Origin: Manis javanica
Taxonomy: Eukaryota > Chordata > Mammalia > Pholidota > Manidae
Length of the DNA: 64,000 bases
Direction: 5' to 3'
Assembly: GCF_040802235.1 (NCBI RefSeq)
Contig: NC_133172.1
Coordinates: 24,199,738-24,263,737, forward strand
Position 1 is the stretch's first letter; every line of letters begins with the position of its first letter. The position numbers and the translations under genes are program-made. Of the stretch, positions 24,761 to 36,400 are shown piece by piece. The notes under the pieces are model-generated. The model was not told where the DNA came from and searched no databases. It saw only the letters and a program-made list of their open reading frames with translations.

Positions 24761-25794
24761 TTTCTGGAATGGTAGGGTCATAAACTATTTCTAAGAAATG
24801 TGTTCACCCTGAATTTCCCCTAATACTATGTTCATTTTGCTTTCAGAGCCACAACTTGACTGTCATCAAATTGCAACAGTTTTTTTCTCGACAGTCCTTT
24901 TTCCACATTTTTGTGTAAAACATGTCTACCCATCATTTGGAGTCATAGCCACGGAACACAAGGGAGAAGATACTGGATTTGTGGCTTTTAAAGAATGAGA
25001 GAAGGCGCCTGATTCCAGGGCCTGAGACCTGACTTTCCAGGCCAATTTGGCCTCCCTGTCCTGCCAGTGTGCACACACCACCCTGAGCTTTCGCTAACAG
25101 CCACAGAATGTCCCTCAGGTCCCAGGCCCTGGGGCAGGGTGGAGACTTGAGGCTCTTTGCATGAACAGAGGCAACATAGGCCTCCCTGGGAGTACAGAGG
25201 GAGGTCCTCCTGCTGCTGAGAGCCAGTATCCTGGTACCTCCATGTGTGTAAAGAAAACTTCAGGGTGAACTAGAAACCCGGGTGATAAAGGAAGGTTAAG
25301 CCATTATGTCTCAGAAAAATTGCTCTTCTGCTGGTTCATCCAAGACAAGTCAGGTCCCTGACAGGCCCCACTCCTATAGTTGAAGCCATTGGGTTCATTA
25401 TGTACTGCTTGAGTTGGGGACAGGGTGAGGGTCCATTCAGATGATTCTCCTAACTCAGAAGGTGACGGGAATTGGGGAAGCCCCACCCCAGGGGACACAG
25501 GTGGTCCCAGCTCAGAGGTTGCCACCATTGTACCCTGGAGCCCTTCCCTGCCCCGCTACCACCTGCCTTTACTCCTGGGAAAAACGTCCTGGGGAGGTGA
25601 TGGCCTGACTCTTGACCAGTTGTGTGTCAGATGGAGCAGACTTGCTGAGCTAAGTCACCCTTGATGAGACGAGTCTGGGGTGATTTGCAGTGGGCTTTGG
25701 GTCCAAGAGTCCAGTCTCTCCCAGGAGCTGAATGCAACTTCCTTGCTTTTCCCTCAGATTTTTCTCAGCTTCTATGTGTTTAGTATTTGTATCT
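24761..25794. other. Intergenic sequence, no feature recognised
   Basis: No exon or repeat recognised. It may include distal C19orf12 3' UTR if a downstream poly(A) site is used. Confidence 0.35.
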
Positions 25795-26600
25795 TTTTTG
25801 TAAAAATATTTATTTATTTATTTTTGATTAGGACATACCAGTCTGGTATAAAACTGAAAAGATACCAGAAGGCACAAATGGAGAAGGAAAGCTCCTATGC
25901 TGACCCCTGTCCTAGCCCCTCCCTAGAGGCTGCCTCTGTACCAATTTCTTGTTCATTGCTTTAACTCTGTTTTCAAATAGTATTTGAAAATATACTCATT
26001 TCCTTTTGTCAGTGTTTGTTGCTGAAAACTTAGAAAAAAACAGAAAAAAGATGAAATAAACACCACTACAAACTTCACTAGTCAGAAAACCGCTGTTAAC
26101 AAATTTGGCATGTATCATGCAAACCATGTAATGTGCATTTCTAATGAACTTGCATCTTAATGTTTAGGCCTCTGAATATTTTTACCAACTGACATTAACA
26201 TGTGCAATGTAATTTAAAATTTCTTGTAAACATGTGTAGTAGCTCTATAACATTCCATTGTGCTTAAGCCTGCCCCTGATGTGGTTTCCTTTGTAGGTGT
26301 TTACCATTATAATGCGGCAGTGAACACTTCTGTTCATATTTTGGATTATGACAGATACTCTTTATGAATGATTCCCTAAAGTGAAATTGCTGGACTAAAG
26401 CATACAATATTTTTTTAAGGCTATTGTTATATTTGGTCAAAATTCTTTTTAGATAGGCAGTATCCATAATTTGTTTTCCCAAAAACAAGGTTTTTGGGGG
26501 TGAACATATCACTGCATCCTCACCAAAAAATAGAATGATAGTGTTTTAAATCTTTATTAATTTTATGGGTGATAAGTGACATCCTGGTTTGATTTGTTTT
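25795..26600 (-). mobile_element. Old L1M/HAL1-type LINE fragment, antisense
   Basis: Antisense L1-like text: 'gggtgaacatatcactgcat' near 26,499, 'aaagtgaaattgctggacta' near 26,379, 'taacattccattgtgcttaa', and a (TTTA)n-rich start at 25,800. Highly diverged; the subfamily is uncertain. Confidence 0.5.
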
Positions 26601-27600
26601 CCTTTGGATTGAGAATGGGATTGACAAGGCCTGAATCACCTCCTGGCAGACACCTGCCCAGGTGGTGCAGAGAGCTCCCAGGCCCCTGTGGCTGAGGCCC
26701 AGCACAGGCTAAAGAGGCCATGACCTAAGCAGGGGGCTGCTGCAGCCTGGCCCTACCTGTGGCTAGCCCATGATGGCTGGCTGGGTGGTAATGGTGGGGT
26801 GGCTAGAAAATGGCAAGGGGCTGCCAGCAGGGTAAGGTGGCAGCTGGAGAGGAAGCCTTGGTGGGGGACCCAGTAATTATGAAAATAAACCATCTGCTCT
26901 GGGCTGGTTACTAACTTGCTTTGGGTATCAATGTGGCAGTGCCAAGCAAGATATTTCACAAGCAGATGGTGTATTTTTAGCTAGAATGGACTTTTCAATT
27001 TTTCTGTTTTTTGAGATGTCTGGCTTGGAAGTAAACGATGGAAGTGGTTGCGATGTGGGAGGCTGGGCAGACAGGCTCAGGGTTTGAAAGTGTCGGCTCC
27101 CCATTAGTTATTGAGAGGTGCCACCTAGTGGGCAAGTGGGTGCATCCTGTCTCCTTCCCTCCCAGCAGGCCCACCAAGCCTTCTCGGGGTCACCGGCCAG
27201 GCCAGGATATGGCTCCACAAGGATGCTCTTTTATAAGTTCCCCATGGGAGTGGACAGGGGTCTTCCTGAGGTTTTAATAAGCCAAGAACAGAACATCAGC
27301 CGTGTCTCCTGCAAAGTTTTTGCCTATAAACCAGAATGTCTCTCAATCTTTAATAATCTACATATGGTAATTAAGAAATGCCAGGATTTATCTAAACCAC
27401 ATGTGAGGGGGACTATCTGATGTGATTTCAGTTTGTTGGGAGGAGATAAATGACTTTATTGCTGGAGGAGGCTTCTCGGACTATTAGTTATGACAAGGGT
27501 GGTCAGGAGGCCAAACTTGGGCCTGGCTAACTGAATTGCAGCCTGGGGGCAGCTCTGGGTACCCCAAATGCTGGTAAATGGGGGTGTTGAAAAATGTTTT
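26601..27600. other. Unique intergenic block, possible conserved non-coding element
   Basis: Not recognisable as a repeat. It carries a perfect 10-bp inverted repeat around E-box cores: accatctgct at 26,889-26,898 and agcagatggt at 26,961-26,970. AT-rich homeodomain-like text (near 27,345-27,375) follows. Any enhancer role is inference. Confidence 0.3.
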
Positions 27601-28110
27601 TCTAAACTAAGGGAAGGACTTTTCTCACTTGTAATTAGCAAATGCAAGGATAATATCTAGTATATAATATGTCACACAACAATTAATTAGTGAAAATAAA
27701 TACAAATGATCAAACCCAGAACTGGCAAGGTTATGGGAAAACAATGCATACACACACACAGTATTGGAGAAAGTACACACTGATAAGTCTTTTGGGAGAG
27801 TGATTTGAAGAAAAAAAGTCTCAGGAACCATAAAATTGTATATATTTTCCAGCCAACAAATCTCACTTTAGGGAAAACATTACAATAAAATAATTCAAAT
27901 GGGGAAAAGATAAAGATATTCATAGCTTTGATGTTTATGATAGTAGGGAAAAAGAAACAATTCCAATGTTAAACAAGAGGGAAATCATGAACTATATATG
28001 TGGGCAGTATAATGGGATACTAATAGCCAATTTTAATAAGTAGTAAATGGGGATGCGTGTGTGAAATCAGTAGAATTGCTCTGTACCCATTATTTACTTC
28101 ACAGCAGTTT
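27600..28110 (+). mobile_element. L1M-type LINE 3' fragment
   Basis: The text follows the old L1 3' layout in sense: a 'gaactggcaaggttatggga' block, 'gagagtgatttgaag', 'ccagccaacaaatctcactt', then 'gggcagtataatgggatact'. It contains a short (CA)n near 27,750. Diverged and truncated. Confidence 0.45.
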
Positions 28111-28564
28111 CATCCTATGTGCTTGGGAGAAAATAAGAAAAAGACAATTGTAACAGGTGCTGCTGGTCTTTAGGGCCTCCTCTGAGGTGAGGGTGTGGCT
28201 CAGGAAGCTGGACAGGCAGGCAAAAATTTCTAAGTGTAGGCATCTTGTGCCTGAGGGGATTCTAGTGTTAACAAATGTGAATTATTTACCTGTCCGAAAC
28301 CAACAAGAAGTAAACTGGTCCCCAGCTCCCTGGGGCTGTCTCCCAGGGACTGTCAAGGGCACCTTGACACAAGGTAGCATCCTCACAAGCCCTGTGTGGG
28401 CCCTACGTCCTCAGAGGCATGGTTCTACTGCAACATGAAATTCCCGAGCACAGTCCCAGATGGGTGACACATGTGCCCCATGAAAACTATTTAATGTACA
28501 TGTGCCCCTGACCAAGGCAGGAGGGCCAGCCATGCTGGGAGCTGTTTTGGGTGTAGGGTTTTCT

Positions 28565-28885
28565 CTCTGGGCCTATCCAATAGAAATACAACACAAGCCA
28601 CACGTGTGAGCCACATAAATCATTTTAGATTTTTTAGTAACCACATTTTTAAAAAGTAAAATGGAACAGATGAAATTAGTTTAGTGATATACTTTATTTA
28701 ACCCAACATAGCCAACATTTCAACATGTAATTGATACAAAAGATTGAGATAATTTCCATTTTTATAGTAAGTCTCTGAAACCAGTGCATATTTTACACTT
28801 ACAGTACACGTTAGATCTGACTAGCCACATGTCAAGCTACATGTGGTCAGTGGCTACTGTATCAGGCATTACAACTCTATAAGAT
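28565..28885 (-). mobile_element. hAT-Charlie non-autonomous DNA transposon
   Basis: It opens 'cctatccaatagaaatacaa', then 'taaaatggaacagatgaaat', 'tttaacccaacatagccaac', 'tattttacacttacagtaca', and closes 'catgtggtcagtggctactg'. This is a well-known mammalian hAT MITE, nearly full length here. The exact family name is left open. Confidence 0.6.
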
Positions 28886-29034
28886 ACATAATAGAAAGTG
28901 GAAAGATGAAAGATTTTTCTTTTCCATTTCAGTTGCCCTATAAGGGTTGGGAACCTCTTTCTGTCCCTTCTCTTTGAAAGTTCAGTATCTGGGCTTGTCT
29001 GAGTTGCTTGTTAGAGATCAAGAGTAGGCTGGAT

Positions 29035-29375
29035 GGTTCTGTGGACTGAATTGTGTCCCCTCCCAAAGTCATAGGCTGCAGCTGCAACCTGCAATGTTAT
29101 GGTATTTGGAGATGGAGCCTTTTGGGAGGTGATCAGTGTTAGATGAGGCCATGAGGGGGGATCCCCATGATGAGATTAGCACCCTTAGGAGAAGAGACAG
29201 CAGAGAACTTGGTCACTCTCTGCCGTGTGAGGACACAGTGAGAAAGTGGCATCTACAAACCAGGAGCTCTCACCAGAACCTGACCCTGCTGGCATCCTGA
29301 TCTCAGGTTTCCAGCCTCCAGAACTGAAAGCAAGAAATGTCTTCTGTTTAAGCTGCCTGGTGTGTGGTCCTTTGT
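29035..29375 (+). mobile_element. MLT1-type solo LTR
   Basis: It begins 'ctgtggactgaattgtgtcc', then 'tatttggagatggagccttt', 'gggaggtgatcagtgttaga', 'tgtgaggacacagtgagaaa' and 'ccagcctccagaactgaaag', with the 'taagctgcctggtgtgtggt' terminus. Sense orientation. Confidence 0.7.
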
Positions 29376-29756
29376 GCTCTGGGCACAAGGAGTCCTGAAT
29401 CCCCCTCCCCTCCCCACCTGCGCCAGCCTAGTTGGCTGTGGCTAAAGAAAAACACCTGACCCCAAAGAGGCCTCACTTTCAATTCACATCACTGAGCTCA
29501 GAGGGGCCTGCAATGTCACTGGCAAGTACCCTATATTTTCTCAGCCCACTTCCGCTCCCACTAACCTCTCTTTCCTCAGCTCTCAGCCTTTCCTCCTCTG
29601 CCTTCTCTCCAGTGGTGACCCTGGTTCCTGTTTCACTGAGGAAAGGGAAGTGACCAGAAAAAATGTTCATTACCTACATCCCTCCTCCTGTTACTATGAA
29701 CTGACCTTGCCCTTGACTTAGACCAGCCACTGCCCTGGGCAGCCCCTCCCCTCCTC

Positions 29757-30165
29757 CTCCCTCATTGCCATTGCTATGGGAATGTAAAATGGGGCAGCCA
29801 CTTTGGGGAACAGTTTGATAATACCTCAAAATATTAAATAGAGTTATCATAAGAGCTAGCCTTTCTACTCCTAGGTTTACACCCAAGAGAATTGAAAACA
29901 CATGTCCACACAAAAACTTTACACGAATGTTCATTAGCAGCATTTTCACAATAGCCAAAAAATGTTAACCCAAATGTCCATCAGTTGATGAGTGGATAAC
30001 AAAACATGGTATACACATTGGAATATTATCAGCAATAAAAAGGAATTATATACTGATACATGCTACAACATGGGTGAACTTTGAAATATGCTAAGAAGCC
30101 AGTCATAAAAGATGACATATTATATGATTCCACTTACATGAAATGTCTGACATCTTTTTCTCACC
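29757..30165 (+). mobile_element. L1 3' UTR fragment
   Basis: Sense L1 text: 'ttgctatgggaatgtaaaat', 'aagagaattgaaaacacatg', 'atgttcattagcagcatttt', 'ggaatattatcagcaataaa' and 'gattccacttacatgaaatg'. It is truncated on both sides and lacks the terminal poly-A. Confidence 0.75.
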
Positions 30166-30469
30166 GTGCCCCCTCATATCCAATCTATTAGCAAATTGTG
30201 TTTGTTCTATCTTTAAATATATCAGTAATTTAATCTCTTTTCAGCACTTCCCCTGGACGCTGGCCCAAGCCATCATCACTTCCTGCCTCCTCAGAGGTTT
30301 CCTAGTTGCCCTGGGGGGTCCTCTTGTCAGGCTCTTTGGCAGCTCTTGATCCTGCTGAAACCAGTCAGACCGTGCCCCTTCTCCGCTGAAACCTTCCCAT
30401 GACACCTGCTGTGTCACTCTAAGGAAAAGCCAGTCCTTACAGTGCCTCCAGGGCCGCTTCCTTCTCCTC

Positions 30470-30730
30470 TCCCCTTATGTCTTCCTCTCCTGCCGCTCTC
30501 CTCACTTGCTTGGCTCCAGGCACACTGGCCTCCTCCAAGCCCTTGACCATGCCAGGGACATTCCCAGCTCCAGGCATCTGCACTTGTTGCTGCTTCTGCC
30601 CTGAATGTTCTCCCAATTACCTGTCTTGTTTCCTTCAAATCTTGGCTCAACTTCACCTTTTCACTGAAGACTTGCTGACCACTTGATCTGAAATTATAGC
30701 CACCCAGCCCTCACTATCCCCTACCTTGTG
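30470..30730 (+). repeat. L2 LINE fragment
   Basis: L2 3' text in sense: 'ccaggcacactggcctcctc', 'ccaggcatctgcacttgttg', 'ctgccctgaatgttctccca' and 'caaatcttggctcaacttca'. Diverged. A matching L2 3' terminus lies at about 31,010-31,118. Confidence 0.7.
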
Positions 30731-31009
30731 TTGCTAAGATCTACAGCGCTCAAAACCTTCTAAAATATACCATTATTCGTTTAGGGATTTTTTTTTCCTG
30801 ATGGAGAGGATCTATATCAAAGAGAAAAATATTGACATAATCTTTTCAGAAAATAAGCAACAAAAAAGCACATCAGCAAAGCTGAACTAACAAGGCACAC
30901 ACGTGAATTTGTGTGGCCCCTTCTGGTTGGGAATCTTCCTAGTGCTGGAAATGAAACCAGAGATATGAGAAAACATAATATACTTTTCAATCGCATTTAT
31001 GGCCGTCCC

Positions 31010-31118
31010 GCTTCACTTGAACATGAGCTCTATGAGAGGAGGGATTTTTGTTTTCTTCACAACTCTATCCCTGGTGCTTGGAGATACTCAGTAAATACTA
31101 GTTGAATGAATAAATACA
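31010..31118 (+). repeat. L2 LINE 3' terminus
   Basis: 'catgagctctatgagaggag' then 'tctatccctggtgcttggag' and 'agttgaatgaataaat' form the typical L2 tail. It is probably the continuation of the L2 piece at 30.5-30.7 kb. Confidence 0.65.
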
Positions 31119-31349
31119 AATTAGAAAGCTGATAGGCATGTTTTCTCTTTTTTTATTTTGATTCCCATACACATGCTGACTGCTTCTTGCAGGCCAGGCC
31201 CAAGACCCACACCATCTCCATTTCACACACCCTCTCTGCCAACTGCTAGAGAAAAGTCTGCTTCCTGTGGACCTGGTGAGGCCAACTCTTATTTCAGGGT
31301 GGTGTCTGAGGCCTACATTCCAAGGCCCAGGCCAGAATTGAATCCAGTC

Positions 31350-32035
31350 AGAGAGACCAACAACACCAAGTGTTGATGAGGATGTGGAGCAACTGGAACC
31401 CTCTGCTGCTAGTAGGGGGCAAATGGGCTTAACTACCACAGAGAACTGCTGGGCAGCATCTGCTAATGCCTTGTCTACATTTATCCTATGGCCCAGCAGT
31501 TCTACTCCTAATCATTTAAACAGAAAAGAATGCTGATGTTGACCAGGAGGCACCTGTGGAAATAACTGTAGCTGTCTTACTCATTATAGCCTCAGACTGG
31601 AAACAACTTAAATGTCCATCAACAGTACAATGGATTAACAGCTGTGGAGGGTTCTCAAAATAGAACACCCTGCCACAATGAGAAACTAACTACAGAGACC
31701 CTCAGGACAGGAGGAATCTCATAGACATAATGTTGAGCAACGAAGTCTGGACAAAAAGATACACACAGTGTGATTCTGTTTATATAAAGTTCAAAAAAAT
31801 AAAAAAACAAAAAATTTAACGTTACAGAATTCAGAACACCAGTTACCCTTGGAGGCAGGCCCTTCCGGAGGGGCCCAAGGGAGCCTTCGGGTGCTTGATG
31901 TTCTCTATCTTGATCTGGGTGGTATACATGCACACGTGTGAGAGAGAGTTATGTAAAGTCTCATTGAGCTGCACACTGAAGATACAACACTGGGCACTGT
32001 ACTGGATATAGCTTAGACCTCAACTGAAAAATGAA
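31350..32035 (+). mobile_element. L1M-type 3' end
   Basis: Sense L1: 'ccaagtgttgatgaggatgt', 'atggcccagcagttctactc', 'aacttaaatgtccatcaaca', 'tgtgattctgtttatataaa', 'ccttggaggcaggcccttcc' and 'tgatctgggtggtatacatg', ending near 32,030. No coding capacity. Confidence 0.75.
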
Positions 32036-32369
32036 AGCAGAAGTCCCAAGGGTACCGCAAATGACTGACTGCCCCGGCTTTTGAACTGCATGTCCGACCC
32101 CATGTCTAAAGACTTATTGATTTTCCTAACTGCTGATTCCTTGACCTTTGGAGGGGAAATTGATGTGCAGAAATAGCTCGGCCTGACAGTGAACACATGG
32201 GTGCTTCCACAAAGCACACCCTGGAAGAACTCAGTCTCTGTGGCATTATTCTCCTAACTTGAGGAGGGTGGGGCAGGCTTTGTTTTCCCAAATCAGGTTT
32301 GCATCTGAATTATGTTCTTTTCTTGGAGTTTTGACTCGTGATAATCAGCTTGTGAGACAGCAAGACTGC

Positions 32370-32560
32370 CTGAGTGAGATGTTGCATTGTTTTTGACTGG
32401 AATAAAGGAAACAATCACCGCGTCCATTATGCTTTTGAATATTTTGTTTTCATATCTTGGAGCTGCTCATCGTTGCGTGGATTTCTCCCTAATTGAATTG
32501 AAATATGTAAAGTGTCTTGTAACAGCCTCACGCTGCTGGTTAATCTGGGCCTCAAGACCC
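32370..32560. other. Candidate conserved non-coding element
   Basis: AT-rich but non-repetitive text with homeodomain-like ATTGAATTGA and a run of motif-like words, resembling no repeat I know. It lies about 7.6 kb downstream of the C19orf12 3' end. Conservation cannot be judged without alignment. Confidence 0.2.
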
Positions 32561-34022
32561 TCACCTGGACCCTTTCCCTGGGCTGTGCTGAGAGCTGGGC
32601 TGTGACCCCATTATGTGACTCAGGAACAGTCCTCTCTGTACAGGTGGGGGAAGGGCTGTCCACCCTCTATACTCTCAGTAGGCCTCTTGGTCCTGCTGGT
32701 TGTCCAGAACATGTCCATTTCTAAAGCCAGGATTGGGTGGGTCAGCTGTGCAAAAGCACGTGGCTGAGGGTGAGGAGGAGGCCTTCCCCAGGGGTAGATG
32801 GGAAACACTCCTGTGAGCTCCTTGACTCTCACACACTACCACAGTCACAATACCTCTGATATTCCAATCGGTAGGGTTTTCCCCACACCCAGCAATTCTC
32901 TGCGGCACCAGCCAGGTATCCTATGATTCAATTCCACTCTGACATTAATGGGATGTAGCACAGACCCCACAGGTTAAGGGCTCAGACCCACAAGACTGCC
33001 CCCACTTCAGATGCCAATCACAAGATGTCATATGTATTTCCAACCAATCAGCTGTAAGTCAGTGTTCCCATGAGCCCCTCTTTAGGGTCAACTATTTGTT
33101 AAAACAGCTAATCGTACCCAGGGAAATACTTTGGTTTACTCTTTTATTCTAAGGGATTTAATAAAAGATACAGATTAACACCAGATTAAGAGATGAGTAG
33201 GGCAGGTAAGTGGGAAGGGGCACAGAGATTCCATGCCCTGTCAGGGACACAACCCTCCCAGCACTTCCATATGTTCACCAGCCTGGAAGGTCTCTGAACC
33301 CTTACTTTAGGATTTTTATGTAGCCTTCCTCATGATGATCATTAATTCAATCTCTAGACCCTCTCCCTTTCCTGGTAGGACTGGAAGTTCCACACTTGGT
33401 TTTTGTAGTGGCCAGTAAGCATTGCCCCATTAGGACAAAAGACGTTCCTGTCACCCAGAAAATTCCCAAGGATTTGGGAGCACTATGACAGTAATTTAAG
33501 ACAGAGACCAAAATATACTTTTTGTATTATTTCACACCAGGGAATACCAGGGTGTGACCATGTCAAGGTGGAGCAGGTCCACAGCTGAAGCACAGGTGCC
33601 CACCACCCTGTGAAGGCTCCCAGCAGCACAGGACAGGGCATTGTGAGCAAGCTGGTGTTTCCAGGTGGGGCTACGGCATGAGTTTAGAGCAGAGGGAGCC
33701 TGGGAGCCTGGGCCTGTCCTGGGGGTGCTGACCTGCATGCCCAGACCCTCCTAGGGCGGGCCCTCCTGCACAACTCTGTCTCTGCTGTGGCCCCCCCAGG
33801 CCAGCTAGCTCCCTCTCACTGAGCGCCTCTGCTCAGCTCTTGCTGTCTCTGGACCACCTCCAGCTCAGGCCTTGCGGAAAGAGACCTGGCTTGGCTCAGG
33901 GCTGAAAATGTTTCTTTACTTCCTGGTGTGGGAGTGGAGACCCCAGGAGACTTGGTTGGTATACAAAGGAAGACATGTTGTCATTTTAAGTATGTTGGTA
34001 ATTTGAAAATAGTATAGTGTCT

Positions 34023-34054
34023 GTGTGTGTGCACATGCGCATGTACGCACACAC
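34023..34054. repeat. 32-bp near-perfect palindrome, alternating purine-pyrimidine
   Basis: Two 16-bp arms meet at a central GCGC with two mismatches. Every step alternates purine and pyrimidine, so the tract could adopt Z-DNA or a cruciform under negative supercoiling. Confidence 0.75.
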
Positions 34055-34720
34055 TTATTTGTTCCAGAACCCTGGAACCCTGAGTTTTCACAGCCCAGGA
34101 TTACTGTGGGTAGTTAGAAGGTCAGACTAAGCATGATTGTGCTGAGAAAGAATGGCAGCATGGTCACCAGCCCTAGGCAGCAACTCCCTCCCTCCCGACA
34201 TAGGAGCCACAATGAGCAGGAACCATTCTCCGGAAAGCCTGCTCTTCGGGGTCAGAATGTCTGGCAGGATCCCTAAGCTAACGCTGTAAGTGTTGAAATT
34301 TCCCCTTGTTTTTGCCCAGAAATGTCTGGCTCAGTCTGCCCCCCACCCCGCTGTTCTCCCCGTCTGCCAGCCTGCTTTTCTGTTTTCACCATTGGAACAT
34401 TCCATTTAGAGCTGGGCCCTGTGGTGGTGAGGAGAGACAGCAGAGCAGGAGGCACTCAGGACAGCACCCTGACCCTGGCTCTTCCTCTGGCACTGGTGAG
34501 TGTCAGGGGTGTGCTTGCCCCGGGGCCTCAAGTTCCTAGCCCAAGAAGTGAAGGAGATGGGGAGGAACCCCGGGGAGCTCACTCGGGGTTCTGCTCTCCT
34601 TTCCTAGTGTGATCTCCTTGTCCTCACAATCTATCCTCTCTGTCAGGCTGCTCCAAAACCTGTGTGAGGCTTCACGATGGAGAGTCCAAGAAGGGAAGTA
34701 GGAGGCAGGCTGGGAGGGGC

Positions 34721-34751
34721 TGTACGTGTGTGTGTGTGTGTGTGTGCATGT
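34721..34751. repeat. (TG)n microsatellite
   Basis: Thirty-one bases of uninterrupted alternating purine-pyrimidine, chiefly (TG)n. Confidence 0.9.
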
Positions 34752-36149
34752 TTACATAGATGGGGCCACTCTCCAATGGGGTAAGGGCCCCACCTAACAG
34801 GGTCTGGCCCATGTCTGCCTCTTGGCCTTGCTTGAGCTACTCCCTGGGGGTCCCAAGTAAGCTCCTTGGGTGCCTCAGTGCACCACAGACTCCCTTAGTT
34901 TGGGCCTAGATTTTCTAGGAGTGTGGGGGACAGACAAGGAGGGTCAGGGGACACCCAGTGTCTGGTTTGAAGGGCTGGTGCAGGTGCCAACAGAGGCAGG
35001 AAAAGCAAATCAGATGAAGTCCATGGGGTCAGTTCTGGACACAGGGGCTTTGAGGTCCCTGTGACCCCAGCATTTTTCCAACATCCTCCAGGAGCTAGGG
35101 GTGTCACAAGGCCACCTTCAAAGAGAAGCATGTATGAAATGGCTGGTGGGGCAGGGTCCTGGGACGAGAGTTCTGGGAGCTGCAGATGAATGATGAATGA
35201 GCTGCTACCTGCTCTGGAATGGCTCAGAAGACAGCTTCAGTGGGCACAGGCCCACTCAGGCACTTCATGGAAGACGGAGGATGGGGGAGCCAGAGCAGGG
35301 GTTGCAGGTGTTCCGGGAGCCATGCCTCCCTGGGACAACCAAGGAAGGCTGCAAAATGGAAGTGGCAGCTGCACTTGTGTCCATAGGAGGGGCCAAAGTT
35401 CATGGGCAGAGGCTGAATGTTGGGCACAGAGTCAGAAAGTAGCCCAGAGAAGCTGAATCTGGTACTTCTGGGCTTAGAGAGGCAGATCCCCATTCCATGC
35501 TCTGCCCTTTGGGCACAGCTCCCACTGAGTCTGCTCAGGCTGAGGCAGAGCACACATGTGGAGGGTGTGGGCCCCCTTCATAGATGGGAGCCTGGGCACA
35601 GAGAGAGGCAGGGAGGCAGCAGGCAAGCACTGAGGGGAGGCTGCCAGCAGCTGACAGCCTGCTGGCGACAGGTGTGAAAAGCCCCAGACTGAGAGGCAGC
35701 TTCTCTCCTGCCCACAGGCCCCTGGAGGATCACTTCCTGCAGCCAAGGTCAGAGGCAGGCCAGCGGAAGTGGCTGCCGTGGTCTGTGGGTCCTGAAGTCC
35801 CCTGGGTCCTGGCTGAGAACAGGTCAGCTCTGCAGTCACTCTCAGCCTGCCTGGTGGCTGAGCCCAGGAGTGGCCCTGACTTCCCCTGCAGCCTCTTTTT
35901 GGCTGAATGTCAGAGAACAGGCTGGGGCATGGGAGAGGCCAGGCCAGCAAAAATCCTTTAATGCCAACCTGGATGACATCCAACTCAAGTCTGATGTCAT
36001 CTCTCCAGAAAGCTCTGCCTTGGTGGGGTGGGTGGGCACTTCCTGCCTTGCCTGAGAGGGCAGCAGTTAGTGTCTGGAGGGAGAGGATAAGGGTGAGGCT
36101 CGACTGCCATTTCATTATCAATCCCTCTGTCCCAGTGCCCTCAATCCCA

Positions 36150-36400
36150 ATTCTTACTTGATTCATTTGTTCAGTCAACAAATGTACCAGGGATAGGAGG
36201 GGGTGATTAACAAAAGAAACCAGAGTCCCAGTCCTTGTGGAGACTATCATCCTCTCTATAAAGCCCTACTCTCCTCTGAGGCTCAACTAAACACCACCTC
36301 CTCCAGGAAGCCCTCCCTAATTACATAGCTGTTCTGGGAGTTCCATCCACTCAGGCCATATCTCCTTCAGCTTTAGGATGGTCTTGCGTGACCAGGCTCT
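36150..36400 (+). repeat. L2 LINE fragments
   Basis: 'gattcatttgttcagtcaac' and 'ggctcaactaaacaccacct', then 'ccaggaagccctccctaatt', are L2-type words in sense. Diverged and broken into two pieces. Confidence 0.45.

Noticed and set aside
35474-36250. 258-codon open frame on the - strand
   Set aside because: No recognisable domain, no splice or promoter context, overlapped by L2 fragments at one end.
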